NCBI GenBank assembly: GCA_036674765.1
Contig: JARVKI010000014.1
Location: forward strand, 372,001-436,000
Reading direction: 5' to 3'
DNA from: Seiridium cupressi
Lineage: Eukaryota > Ascomycota > Sordariomycetes > Amphisphaeriales > Sporocadaceae
DNA length: 64,000 nt
Shown: in pieces, positions 21,240-33,097 of the stretch
How the letters are laid out: every line of letters starts with the position of its first letter
Numbering within the stretch: the first letter of the stretch is position 1
The notes under the pieces: generated by a model
Database searches by the model: none
Told to the model about the DNA's origin: nothing
What the model saw: the letters and a program-made list of their open reading frames with translations, nothing else
Position numbers and translations under genes: made by a program

Positions 21240-24200
21240 TCATCTCCTTCCACCCTTCGGGAAGCTAGGCTTGCCCACCTTGCCGCCACCACGCACGGAA
21301 AATCCGTGCCTCTTTTCCTCACCCAGCCCTCTCCGGTCACCACCAAAGCTTCCTCTTCCACTACCGCCTCTACCACCTCTTCCACCTCTTCCACCCCTGC
21401 CGCCTCGTCCACCTCGGTCGCCTCGCCCTCCCCGATCTCCTCTTCCACCTCGGAAAGGTTGACCGCGGCCCCCTCGGGGGCTCTTGTTGAATGTGTTCTT
21501 AATAGCTGCCACGTCCTGCTCATCGACCTCCATCTCGTCGTCGTCATCAGTCTGGTTTCTGTGCTTGTTCGAGAACTTGAGGCGGCCACGCTGTCCACGA
21601 CGAGCTGCATCGTTGCCTCTCACGGCAGCAACATAGGCGTCGACTCCACTGCCCCTGGATCCATCGGCAGGGGTATCCAGGACCATGACATCGTCTTCGT
21701 CGTCCTCCTGACCCAGGATGAGCTTGCCATCCATATCAGTCTTTGCCTTCGTCTTGGCTCCATTGCGCATCTTGACTGGCTTGGTTGACGAGATGTTGGC
21801 GAGGGCTTTCTTGTCGAGAAGATCAAGAGGCTCATCTTCGTCTTCCACAATGTACGTGTTACCTCCCTTTTTGCCCTTCTTGGACGACTTGCCGATCATT
21901 TCATCGTCAGAGTCCTCAGCAGCTTCTGGGTCGTCGCTGGAGTAGAGAGCTTCGTCATACTCGCTCTCGAACCGACTTCTTCGCTTGCCGTTCGTTTCTT
22001 CTTCATCTTCCTCCTCGCCATCACCCTTGGCGGCATCCTTCTTCCTCTTGCTGCGCTCCTTCGTCTTGCGGATGTTATTGATCAACTTCCGGTCCGCCTC
22101 TGGGCAATGCTTGTTGACCATGTCGAAGCCAAAGCAACGGATCATCCTCTCCAGGATATGCTTGACCTTGGCTCTAAAGTGTCCCTTATGTTCGTGGCCC
22201 CAGACCATCACGTTTGGAATCAACGTCGGCAGTCTGGGAAGCATCATATCCGTCGGCAAGCTAATGATGCACACCTTGACGAAACCCAGCACACTCTTGA
22301 CGATCTCGCGGTTGTTGGATGTTAAGAAAAGATCCATCGTCTGTACAAGATCGCTCATGATCTCGTGGCTTAGGCTCTCGCGGAACTCGTAAAGGATACG
22401 AGTAATGGCAGTAATGGAAGCGGAGATCATGTGCGGTGTGCTACCAGCAAGACCGGCGCTGACCATAGTGAAGTATTCTTCGATGCCAGCGGGAACGGAT
22501 GGTGCATCCTTGGGCATATGTGGAACTTGGCTATTGATGATCAATTTACCCTTCGACTGCTCCAGTCTCTGGCCCATAAGAACAAGCAGATCGAAAGCCG
22601 AAGTTCTTGCTTTCTCGTTGTTCTCTTTGCAGCCGATCACAACCTCAGATAAAACAGATGGGATAAAATGAAGCGAATCATCGGGAATGAAGGGTACCAG
22701 TGACGCAATCGCAGCTATCCGCTCTCTGCGGGCCGGTGTAGAAACCTTTTCACTGCTTAGAAGCAACAACTTCTGCAATTCGCCAAAACGTTCTTGGATA
22801 GCCACACGCCCAATTTCCGATCCTGCCAATCGTGGGATAAGCTTATATGCCTTTTTCTGCAGTTGCGGGTCGTCATCCTTTACAATGATGAGAGAAGAGA
22901 TGTTGAAAAGAGCTGCGAAGCTTTCTCGAGGAAGGTATGCAGACATGGTGATGACAAGGTCCATCAACGTATGACTTGTCGAGGGCATTTGATCCTTTGG
23001 TTTCTGTTGCTTGCCCTTATCCTGCTCATTGGCAGTTTCTGCGATGGCTTGCGCCAGCATAGTGCTGACTCTGTCGAACGTTTCCGTGAGCTCTTTATCC
23101 GGGGTCACGCTCAGGTAAGCGTTGATTGTCTGTAAAATCGGGCCCCTGGATTGTGGAAGCGTCTGGCTGTAAACGTTGAAAAGAACAGCCAGCAAATTGC
23201 CTGCAAAAGTACCCAGGTAGGCCAGATTCTTGTTTGCATTCTCTTTCGTGACTCGGCTTTGCAAGACCAAATCCTCGGTATCTTCCACGGAAGCAACGGC
23301 CTGATTAGACTCTACCAAAGTTCTCAATGCTTTGCAGACTTCAAGTCGCAAACCAACTTGGGTATACAAGAGGTTCGCCAGCATCTCTGCGAATGTCTGA
23401 TCGAAAGCAACAGTAAGATCTAACGGTAGGTCGCAGTAACCGGGTAGAATTGACCAAGTTTGCTGCACCAGGGTCTCGTAAATCTTGATCTCCATTGTCT
23501 TGGGCGCTTCACCATTGTCGAGGACTTTTTGGAACATGGCCTCACTGAGAGGCACCAGCTCGGTCCTGAAGTGCTGAAGGTTGATATTGCTCGTATAGTC
23601 GCGCATAATCGGGAGCATCCAAGCTCGTCCAGGTTGGTCCCTGGCCGGCTTCACCAGGTTCAGGGGCAAGACACTCAAGACGGCCTCAGGGCCCATAGCT
23701 CTGACAGCTTTTCCGAGAACCTCATCCGCCTCCTTTTTGCCCATGAAGGAATCGTTGCCACGCAGGTCGCCCACGGCTTTCGCAATGTTCAACAGCATGG
23801 GATTTGCGCGCCATCTTAACGCATCGAAAAGCCCACCGAAGACATTGAACGTCTGCATCCAAGCCGTTTGGTATTTGACACTGAGGAATTTTTCGGCGAT
23901 CTTGGCCAACTTTTCAAGAATTTTCTCGTCGTAAATCGATGGATCCAAGATGACTTGATTTGGTATGCAGTTGGCAGCAAAGGAAATAAGACATTCAGAA
24001 GCGGAAACTCGAATATTGTGAGAGGACGACTCCATGAACTCAGAGACCAGTTCGAAAAGGTCGGGCAGCTTCTGGAAAGTGTCCTCAGGTTCCATCTGGG
24101 CGGATACATCGTAACCTCTGGACAGAATAGCTATCCACGGGGGTAGAAGTTGGGTGTCGTTAGCCGAAGGGCGAAGCTCCGCAATGATCTCGAGTAGTCG

Positions 24201-25116
24201 CGGGAGCTTGATAGCACCCATCTCCTCAGCCATGCCCTCGAAAATCATCTCGAAAATGTCGAATACTGCCATTGTCATGTGGTCGTTTCCAGTCTTGGCG
24301 ATGCCCAACAAAAGCTCGCATAGTGACTCAATGTTCTTGCTCGGCCATCCACTGCTCGCGGACGTAATCGTCTTGATGAGCTGCAAAGCATGAATCAGGG
24401 CGGGATCGTTCTCCGCATCGGCCGACTTCTTCTGCTTCCTCGCCGCCGCAGCCTTTGCAGCTAGCTCGGCCAAGCTCCTCATGGCAGTCTCGGCGCAGAG
24501 ATCAGCTGCTGGGTGGTCTAGAGACGGGCTTGGAGGAGGATTCTTAAGGATCTTCTTCAAGGCATCTTGCGCTCGCTTTCTGACTTTTGGTCTGTGGTCC
24601 AGGGCGAGGTTCAGCAGTCCTGCCACGGCCCTTCGCGGGCTGATCTCGTTTACGGAGAGCTTCCATGCTGCCGAGTCTTGTGCAAGCAGCAGAGCCTCTA
24701 AGCATCCAATTGAAGGCTTTAGCAGAGGCGCCTCTGCATCGGCAAGGAGCAGTACTGGGGCGAGAAGCGCGAGAATCTGGGTGAACTTGGATCGCAGGAG
24801 GGACTGCGGGGCAAAGGGCGTGACAACATCGAGCAGGTAGACGACAGACGGTGTCAGCTCCTTGTTGATTTGGCCGCTCGAGATAGATTGGTTCAGCAAA
24901 GCGAGAAGGGCGGCGAAGTATCCTGTGGCCGTCGGCGCAGTTTTCTGCTCTTGCAGTGTCTCGTCCACCGCTTTCAGAATCACGACTGTCTGTGTGTGAT
25001 TCAAGGATTAGCTTCTGCTCGAGGATGGCAAGTGTGCGCAAGGGCCTACAAACCTGCTGCTGACTCTGAAGATTCGGTGACCGGATCTTGTCCAGCTTTT
25101 CTTCTAAAGTCGCCAT
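21240..25116 (-). CDS. RRP12: Rrp12-like ribosome biogenesis and export factor
   Basis: Two exons, 25116-25054 and 24989-21240, joined in phase 0 (donor GTTTGT, acceptor ACACAG), give 1270 residues. The body is a long array of HEAT-type helices. The family-typical region (AVGDLRGNDSFMGKKEADEV, AWMLPIMRDY) lies about a third to half of the way along, and VKHILERMIRCFGFDMV marks the end of the helical part. After about residue 990 the chain becomes charged (KERSKRKKDAAKGDGEEEDE), then ends in a Gly/Arg-rich RGG tail. Rrp12 assists maturation and nuclear export of pre-40S and pre-60S particles, cycling between nucleolus and cytoplasm. The assignment rests on length, architecture and remembered family motifs. 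Confidence 0.9.
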
Positions 25117-25309
25117 TTTGAGAGCTCTGGACCACTTTCTCTCAACGACAAGACTGTACCGGCTTGCACTTTCAAGACTTGGAATTTGGGAAATTTTTGG
25201 GTATCATTATCTTATCGTTATCACCCCACTAAAACGCCAAGTAGCCGGTGCCAGCTGCTGCCCAAGGAATAATTATAAAGCAAAGCCCCACCTCCATATT
25301 TGATTCAAA

Positions 25310-25640
25310 TAACCGATCGTTCATAGTAAGCATATTATTTATTATTATCATATAATAACTTAATAGAGTATATATAATTATTTAATTCGTGTTATTATAG
25401 GTTAGATCAAAAGACGGAAAGGACTTGAAATACATTTGATCATGGAAAAAAAAACCCAAGTTGAGAAATAAGTGTGGGGCTCGCAGCTGTATCTGCACTC
25501 CGTACCGGTATTTCAAGTCCATCGTTCCACCCCCAGCCTGCTGTATCAAAAAGCTATTGGCTTCTTCAATTGCCTAATTAATTTAATAAATACGCTTTAC
25601 TGATGTGTAGCTTTTCCGTAAGAAGGATAAAAGCTCAACG
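25310..25640. repeat. AT-rich patch, possible decayed repeat
   Basis: This stretch has long A/T-only runs (ATTATTTATTATTATCATAT near 25331, and TTAATTAATTTAATAAATAC near 25572), unlike the roughly balanced neighbours. Such patches in Pezizomycotina are often old repeats mutated by RIP, but I see no recognisable element. Confidence 0.35.
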
Positions 25641-25757
25641 GTAACCAATTAATCAATTACATACTGGCACTGTTGCATTGCTACGTGCCACAATTCAATC
25701 CCGCCGACTTCACCAACAACCTCAGACGGGTTGAGACGAGCTTAGATTCTCCTCATG

Positions 25758-26117
25758 TCATGACATTTGCTCCCCCGAAAGGCTCTTGATGGACGCAAGG
25801 ATCTCTTGCCTGACGGTCTGGCCCTTGGGAATGTTGCGCACCTGCGTGGAGACGGTGGCCCCTGTGGCGTAGAGCGCGCGGACCGTCTCAGCATGAGTCT
25901 CGTCCTCAGATGCCATAATTTGAACAAGCACGTATGTTTGCCGTGTCCAGGGGGAACCCTTGGTGTAGATGAACACGACAGCCGTGGCAGGGAAGAGAAT
26001 GCGCCAGACGGAACTGTGCTTTGGTGTTGCGCTTTGTGCAGCTGGCAGCGTCGACGGCAGTGCCGGTGGGAGTGTGACATTGTGTTGACCCTGGCGATGT
26101 CCATACAGAAGACACAC
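25758..26117 (-). CDS. Small hypothetical protein
   Basis: A minus-strand frame could encode up to 119 residues and has one hydrophobic stretch (ILFPATAVVFIY). It ends in a soluble, well-mixed region (ASEDETHAETVRALYATGAT) that reads more like protein than chance. No family is recognised, the N-terminus is unclear (the first residues MCLLYGHRQGQ may belong to an intron or leader), and the frame could be spurious. Confidence 0.3.
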   Translation of the reverse strand: MCLLYGHRQGQHNVTLPPALPSTLPAAQSATPKHSSVWRILFPATAVVFIYTKGSPWTRQTYVLVQIMASEDETHAETVRALYATGATVSTQVRNIPKGQTVRQEILASIKSLSGEQMS

Positions 26118-26814
26118 TTGTCATCGGTATCCTCCCCCGAAGCTAATACATTCACTGCAATTTTAACCCCCACCAAGCGAGCAAAACGATATAAATGAAC
26201 AACCAATCAGAAACGAGCGAAGGCTCGAAACGCTCATAGTCCAAGACATGAATATACTTAAGCCTCTGGCCCTCGAGTACCATACTTGACAGTAAAGCGA
26301 AGTGTAACTAAGACGCAATATATACCCGTCTTCTCGAGGAAACGAAAGCAAGTATGATCATGTCATTTCGTCTCTTCAGCCTCTTGAAAATAAGCTTGCT
26401 TCCTTGTGCCAATACCTTGTGTACTAGGAGAGTGTAGCAAGCAGACCTACTCGTTTCAATCGTCGACTCTTAAGCCACAAGAAACTGGACATTGATCATT
26501 ACGAATCCGCCGACCTTTATAGTACACGATGTTTGCAATCCTCTTGTCACAAGTCGCTAGAGAAAGCAAAAGGAGCCATTCAGTGGAATCCCGAGTGAAC
26601 TCTATGGATATATGCCTAGATATCACGTACTCGACCTTCTGTGGCTGTATTGACCAATCGCCAATGTCGGGTTTGAAACCTGCTGGTTTTCTCTGGCCAT
26701 GCATTGAGGAATGTCCGAAACGATTTGTGTCTATTCCTCCAGCCTTGGTTGGCAGCTCAATAGCGAAATTGGCAAGACTCAATATGTCGCCGAATACTCC
26801 ATCTATTATCACCA

Positions 26815-28123
26815 TTACGAAAAGTCCTCTTCTTCGGCAACAATCATGTTCTTCACTCTCACGAGAATCTCCGTCTTCCACTTATCCAGCTTAGACATCT
26901 GGTCGTACTGGAACAACCTATCAGTAAACTCCTCCTGGTTTCCAGCCTTGACAGCCTCCGTCAGGTCCACCAAGAGCTGGTGCTCGCGAGTCTGAGTGAA
27001 AGTGGGGTCCATATCGCGGTACTTCTCGAGGGCACGGTCGGTAGCCACCGTGTCTTGAGTAGCAAGGTGGCAGATACCCGCCTTGAGGAAGTAATCCTTG
27101 ACACTGTATCGCATAAGGTTGTTACTGACGCTAGCGGTAGCAACCTTCTCGTAGTTCCCAACGGCTTTGTAGTAATCGCCTTCGAGAGCAGCAACATCCG
27201 CAACTTTAAGCCATAGCTTATTCGCTAGTCTGTTGGAGTAACATTCAAGTCAGCACCTTTGCTCGTGCGCCAAGTCGGAAAGAAATTGTGGCGTAATGAA
27301 TAGTACATACGCTGAAGCATTGTCACTTTCGTACCAGGTCGCTGCCAATTCGTAGGCCTCGAGCGCACGCTTGGTGTCACCAATTTGAGTCTCAAGGACC
27401 TCCGCCAAGTTCTCTTTGTGTTGAGCAGCCCGGCGAAAGTTGCCCTTCTTGCAATATTGCTGAATACTAAAGTCCAGACACCGCACAGCGTCCTCGGGTG
27501 ATTCTTGCTTGTAGACCTTGAAGGCATCAACTAGGGTATTTGCTGCATCACTACATTTGATGTCAGCGCTTCCTGGTTCGATTATGCTTGCCGAATCATC
27601 AGGCTTGGCGTCGCCGTTTGAAGAGCAAGAACCCTATCCAAAAATTGATCGTCCCTGAAACAGGCTGTAAAGGACATGTCATAACAGCGAAATCTGCTTA
27701 CTCCGGCTCTTTCAGGTTGTTGATCTGTACTTGGGAGGCTTTTTCAAAGGCCTGGCCAGCTTCTCTGTCTATGAATCCGGACAATCCGTCAGTATAAGGG
27801 GGACCATAACTGAAGGGGAGAGGTGTCGTCTTCGTGCGCCGCGACAGCTTCACAGTTCACAAACAGGGGCCCACGTACTCATCTTCTGCACCCTGAAGGC
27901 ATTGGCGGCTTCGATGTAGAGGTCCGCCGCGCCCATGTATTTCTCCTCCCTGCCGCCAAAGAAACTGAAGCCTCCCGAGGCAGACGACAGAGCTTTATCT
28001 GCCTGCTGGGCGTATCAGCCAACTGCTGGTCCATCGCAACTTCACACTGGAGGGTGGTGGGGGTGGGTTTGTTGGTGGGGCATTCTTGACCTTCTGGAGC
28101 AGAGCACGAGGATCTCCTGCCAT
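26815..28123 (-). CDS. SEC17: Alpha-SNAP (Sec17), SNARE disassembly adaptor
   Basis: Five exons: 28123-28091, 28002-27879, 27768-27702, 27550-27311 and 27229-26815. All phases close, giving 292 residues, the same length as I recall for yeast Sec17. Family blocks in order are DPRALLQKADKAL, SFFGGREEKY, AADLYIEAANAFRVQK, EPDDAANTLVDAFK, RRAAQHKENLAEVLE, YELAATWYESDNASALANKL and the C-terminal KLDKWKTEILVRVKN. The TPR-like helical rod binds SNARE bundles, and the C-terminal region recruits and activates the NSF/Sec18 ATPase. The first exon holds only 11 codons and its donor (GTCAAG) is non-consensus, but the join restores the conserved LLQK-ADKAL. It diverges from the amidotransferase gene with 568 nt between. 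Confidence 0.94.
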
Positions 28124-28691
28124 TTTGCTCGTCTTGTGTCTCTTCGGTCGATGTTTTGGGTATCGTCGTGGGTCGGTTTGGGCTGGGTTCGGTGTCGGAG
28201 CTCTGTAGGAATGAATGGGGGATTCAGCAGGTGTGTCGGGCTGCGCTGCTGATGTAGGTTATTGTCGCGGAATGGGACCGCCTAAAACATGTGCCCCCAA
28301 GAGCTATGACGCTGCGCCTTGCCTCAGCGCCTGGGAGTCCCTTGCCCCTGCAAGTGCGACTAGTCCAAAACCTCGAGCGCTTTCGAGGGAGACTTTGTTG
28401 TATCGGATACTTTTATGTAGGGCGTGATTGTATGCAAATCCAGGTCACTTTTACAACGGTCGTGAAATTCGGACATAAATGTTCTTCATCTGAAAGCAAT
28501 TCAAGACTTCATTTGACGGATAGCAATACTAGAAAATACCCAACAGTCCTTCGCATCAACGTGACCTTTTATTTAAGAAGAGGTGGCCTCCTGAATGGGC
28601 GTTTCGTGGTATCAAGTCGACCAACTCTGCCTAACCTAGAAGCTTGATCGACCTGAACACACGACAGCTGCAACGCGCAACATCAGCCACG
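28124..28691. other. Shared divergent promoter
   Basis: This spacer lies between SEC17 (-) and the GatC-like gene (+). It probably holds both promoters. No further element can be supported. Confidence 0.5.
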
Positions 28692-29378
28692 ATGAACACA
28701 ATGATATGTAACCGATGCCAAGCAGCATTGCGACAACAACGTCTAGGTCTCCAGACTGGCCAACGGTCCATCCAATCAGTCTCCTCGCGCTCTCTTGAAC
28801 CACGGCCCCGGCACCGAACATTCAGTCGTTCAGCACCCGCGTTCTCATCCTCAGACCTTCCCTCCAACAGACCACGAGATCCCACACCACGAGAGATCCT
28901 CGCCCAGCCGACATGGTCGGTCCGCTCGCTTCTGCCACCGTCCTCGCCAGAAGGCACGCCCTCTGCAACGCTTGAACAGGACGAGGATATCACACCCTCC
29001 ACCCTCCGACACCTCCTGCGGCTGTCAGCCCTACCGCCGCCCTCCTCCCCGGAAGAGGAGTCTCAACTGCTCAACACGCTGCGCTCACAGCTGCACTTTG
29101 TGCGGAACATCCAGTCCATCGATACGACGGGCGTGGAACCATTGGTGTCGATCCGCGACGAGACGTCGCAGGGCGTGCAAGAGCAGACGATTGGGCTAGA
29201 TGCCCTCCAGGAGGCTCTGGGGAGAGAGAACGTGATAGGACACAATAAGAGACCGCGAAGGCGGCGGGAAGAGGGAAAGAAAGAGCAGATCAAGGGCGTT
29301 GAGGACTGGGATGTGCTAAAGGGAGCAAGTGAGAAAGTGGGAAGGTATTTTGTCGTCAGAAGTGGACCACCAAAGTGA
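28692..29378 (+). CDS. Mitochondrial glutamyl-tRNA(Gln) amidotransferase subunit C-like protein
   Basis: A single exon encodes 228 residues. The N-terminal ~60 residues are Arg/Ser/Gln-rich without acidic residues until about 34 (RCQAALRQQRLGLQTGQRS), fitting a mitochondrial presequence. The GatC-type core is at about residues 100-160: ITPSTLRHLLRLSAL, LRSQLHFVRNIQSIDTTGVE and PLVSIRDET. A basic linker (KRPRRRREEGKK) and a tail ending VGRYFVVRSGPPK follow. GatC stabilises the A subunit in the complex that converts Glu-tRNA(Gln) to Gln-tRNA(Gln) in organelles. The open frame begins upstream at a TTG; the first good ATG (28692) was used. Confidence 0.85.
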   Translation: MNTMICNRCQAALRQQRLGLQTGQRSIQSVSSRSLEPRPRHRTFSRSAPAFSSSDLPSNRPRDPTPREILAQPTWSVRSLLPPSSPEGTPSATLEQDEDITPSTLRHLLRLSALPPPSSPEEESQLLNTLRSQLHFVRNIQSIDTTGVEPLVSIRDETSQGVQEQTIGLDALQEALGRENVIGHNKRPRRRREEGKKEQIKGVEDWDVLKGASEKVGRYFVVRSGPPK

Positions 29379-29884
29379 AAGAGATAGTTGGCCAACGCTT
29401 GTATGAGATTGTACAACTATGATGTGAAGGATATACCCCAGGCAAAAGTCGACAGAGAGGAACGATAGATCAGGTGGAACCAAATCTTGGTTGGAACCAA
29501 AAGAGTTATGACGGAGTACCAAAACGGATTCAAGCATGGTACCAAGCAGTTCCATTTACGCATCTTTGCGTCTACCTAGAGGTATCTACCGAAACTACCA
29601 CAACCTGCCAGAATGATGCGCATGAGTAATGCATTCATCGCCATTAAGCTCGGGGTATGATTTATACCATGTTTAATACCTCAGCTCTCGTCATCCGTTC
29701 TCGATATCAATGGGAAGGCCAGAGTCGAAAGGCAATGCCATCGATGCTCATTCCTTGGGACACATCATGATTACCCTGACTGATTTTCTATGAGAAATTC
29801 CAGAAAGAGCGAACCAGACCAGAAGTATGCAGTAAGCCTCTGTCGAAATAAAGCTCAAGCATCAGATGAAAGCTCTCGTGGCAT

Positions 29885-32800
29885 CTATCCACGCTTTCGG
29901 CCCTTGCCAGAGCGACTCTTCTTACTTCGCTTCTTACCGCCAGCAAAAGAGGGAGCCTGACCATCGGCGCTGCCATTTTCATTGCTGTTGTTATTCTCCT
30001 CGTCCTTGGCGTCCGAGGTAGGACCAGCTTGGCCGCCAGCGAATCGAACATTCTCCTTCCCCTTGGCCAGCAGGCCATCATTCTGCTGACGGCTATTGGC
30101 GGTAGCTTTGGCAGATTTCATAACACCCGTTCCAACCTGGTCTCTATCATCAGTCCCCTAGACCTTCGATCCTCCGGTCGCCGGTGCGGCTGCAATCTTT
30201 CCCTTCTTGTCGCCTGCGCTTGTGCCCTGCTTCTGTGCAGCACGGGCGGCGGCCACGTTGCGAGTGATCGTGGCGCGAAGCTCATCGCGGGTCTTCTCAT
30301 CCTCGATCATCTTGTAAAGCTCCTTGGTCTGGTTGTCACACTCCTGGGCAAGGACGTCCTCCCAGGCAATTCTCTGGAGAATTGGACCGACCAGGTATCG
30401 GTAGCGGCCATGAGCGGTGAGAATGGTGGAGACGTCATAGTTGTGTACGCCGGGAACGCCGACGATCTCCTCGAGGCCGGCGATACCTTCAGAGTGGTTG
30501 CAGAGGCGCATGCCGAAACCCATGATGATATCGTTTTTGCTGAACACGTTGACAAGCCGGCCAGACACAACGCTGCGAGCAGCTGCCCAAGACTGAGTGT
30601 TAGACGGACTGGGGCTACCGATAAGGACAGCGTTCTCAACGAAGCCGAAGCAACGTTTCTCCGACAGAGCCATGAGGGCCACCCAGATAGCACGGGCACC
30701 AGCGCCGAACCCGACGAGCGTGACGGGACGCTCACCGCCGATCTTGTTGAGGACTGCGTCAGCTACGGTCTGGCCGCACTTCTCGGCTTTGGCGAGAGAG
30801 ACCGCCCAGGGGTTGTCGATGATCTTGCTGTTGCGGATCAAAGCGGCGGGCCAAGTTGAAGTATTAATGCACCCTTTGACTATAAAAGAAAACTCATTAG
30901 TTTCAACCACAGTTCCTTTTCACATGAGCCAAAAGAAGGGGCACACCGAGTAACGCACCAGAACGGGTCTTGTCCTGCTTAGCCTCAGTCCAACCAGGAG
31001 CTTTCAGCAACTTGTCGAAAGCGGCGCCCGTCTTACCGAGTACCTCAGTCTCCCACTGAACAGCATAGACCTCGGTGGCATCGCCAAGAACCTTCCACGG
31101 AGCCTTGCAATTGTCACCTTCGGGGACATTCGGGTCGAAAAAACCCCCTACACAGATAGTGAGACGAAGTCGACGGTCACCGGGCGGAACGTCAAAAGGA
31201 TCGACCATGGGAGAGCGGTCCTTCGGGCCATTGACGGGGAGAAGTCCAAAGTCTTGAATGTCCTTTACATATGCTTCCGTTATTTTGGTAGTTGCGCGCG
31301 CGCCATACAAGCCGAACAGAGTCCCAACAACAACGGTGCTCTCTGCCATGCCTTGCAGCATGCTGGCTGCGGCGGCGGGACCGACACCGAGCCCGCCGAA
31401 AACCGTACTAAGCCCGGCAGCGACGAGTGGTGCCGCCAGACCACCAACGCTTTCGCCAGTGGTGCCGTTGGGCGGTCTGTGACTGTTAGCATTGGTCAGA
31501 GAGGCAGCGTCTTGGGATTGCTGCTGTTGCTGCTGCTTCGAGCTGGGGCGACCGCGGAAGCGGTTTTTGCCCTCTTCAAGTCGACGTGCCTGGAGCTCCT
31601 CGGGAGTAATAAACTCGACAACCTTGGACAGCGCCTGGCTAATGCGAGCTTCGTCGTTGGCGAGGACATGTAGGGGAACTTGCAGGGAAGCTGCAAGGTG
31701 GCAGAGAAATACACGGCTGTAGCTCGAGTAATTCTCCAGACCAAGCAAGACCAACGCCATGCAGTGGAGAATGCAAGCACGTTTCTCATTCGGCAGGGTG
31801 CTGAGAGTGGTCTTATGGTGCGAAAAGTGTTTGGTACTGAAATTATCGAACTCAGAAGTCGCCTTCGAAACTAGAGCTGCAGAGGATCAAAAAGTCAATA
31901 TTTCATCATCAGAATCTTGAGGCATCGTTTTGTTGATTCGGTATGCTGGTGGATAGATGGTAGTAAGCTGAGGTGAGTGCAAAATGATTGGGGGTGGTGT
32001 TTCGCGGCAAGGGGACGAAAGGAAGGGTGAAAAGTAACAAACAATGAACCAAACTCGCGAGGCAAACAAGAAACTTCGGGGGAAAGCTTACCACTACCAC
32101 TCTGCTGCATTGTAGAAACCGTGCGCATAGGTTGCGACTGCTGCTGCTGTCTTCCTCCGGCGTTGTTCTGGATGCTACCGTTAGCCGGTCGTACGAAGGG
32201 CACCACGGGCTCTACCACGTTGCCCTCTCTGCCTCGGTTTCGAATGAAGATGGTGTCGATGCGCTTCGAGACGTTGGCTCTGAACTTGCCGAAATGAGCA
32301 AGGCTATCGCGCTTCAGCTCAGTAACCTGGTTACGCATGATGTCCTTGTTCGTCTTTGTGCCGAACAACTCGATAGCCTCCTGGAAAGTCTTGGGCATCT
32401 TCAGAGGAAGCATGTCGGGCGCAATGCCGGGCGGAAATACGGGCGCAGGCGGGGGGCCCGACATCTTGGACTTGTTGCCGGCGTTGATGTTCTTGTTGTC
32501 GTTGGCTGTCATGCCAGGGGGCAAGGTCGGGGCGGGAGGTTTGCCAAACTTAGGCTTAAGTTTAGTGGTGACCTTGTCGGTAGTAGCCTTGTCGGCATTG
32601 ACCTTGTCGTCGCCCTCTGCAGCGGTGCTGTCCTGGGGACCTTCACCATCGGGATAGATGGGCTTGTTGCCGAAGAGGTGGGCATACTTGGGGCTGTAGG
32701 GATTCGGAATGCTGACGAACGAAGCTTGCAACTGGGCGGGACCAGTAATGCGCGGCTCAGCCTTGCCAATTGCATTTCCCATGTCTTCCCAGAGCTCCTT

Positions 32801-33097
32801 AAGCGCCTTGTTCATGCCGTCCGTGATGGAATTGATGAGCTTAGCAAGCTGCTTGTACTGATCCAGGCTCAGCACCTCGGACATGTCCGGTCGCATGGAC
32901 TGGGGGCCTCGAGGGCCGTTCTTGTTGTTGAACTGACCCATGTCGTCGGTCGTGTCTGAGTTGTGTGAGTTGGATATCTCATCTGCAGAGAGATTGGGAG
33001 AGTTCGGAGGGGCAGGAGTTGTTGATTCTGTTGCCGGATCGTAGGACCGAAAAGCGGCTGCGTCTTGTGAGGACTGTGGCTGTCGCGACTGCTGCAT
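29885..33097 (-). CDS. DUF726/TMCO4-family membrane protein (alpha/beta-hydrolase-like)
   Basis: Probable exons: 33097-32092, 31876-30959, 30879-30164 and 30085-29885 (about 946 residues). The last junction is uncertain. The N-terminal third is disordered and Pro/Lys-rich, with SLAHFGKFRANVSKRID matching the usual entry to the domain. HCMALVLLGLENYSSYSRVF follows, then a Gly-rich hydrophobic hairpin (GGLAAPLVAAGLSTVFGGLG). The hydrolase-like part contains VTLVGFGAGARAIW, SVVSGRLVNVFSKND and a final His in LTAHGRYRYLVG. At the nucleophile elbow, where I expect GFSLG, this protein has GFGAG, so the serine is replaced by glycine. The C-terminal exon is strongly basic (KKRSKKSRSGKGRKRG). Function in the family is unknown; yeast YFL034W and human TMCO4 are members. 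An upstream ATG at 33148 would add 17 residues. Confidence 0.82.

Larger units (their letters stand above)
25117..26814. other. Intergenic region with AT-rich patch
   Basis: The RRP12 promoter, an AT-rich patch (about 25310-25640, separate entry) and one uncertain small minus-strand gene lie here. The part next to SEC17 (26350-26814) is its 3' flank. Confidence 0.5.

Noticed and set aside
21135..21788. 217-codon plus-strand Ser/Thr-rich frame
   Set aside because: It is the antisense reading of the Rrp12 acidic and RGG tail.
32132..32959. 275-codon plus-strand frame
   Set aside because: It is antisense to the well-supported N-terminal exon of the DUF726 gene.
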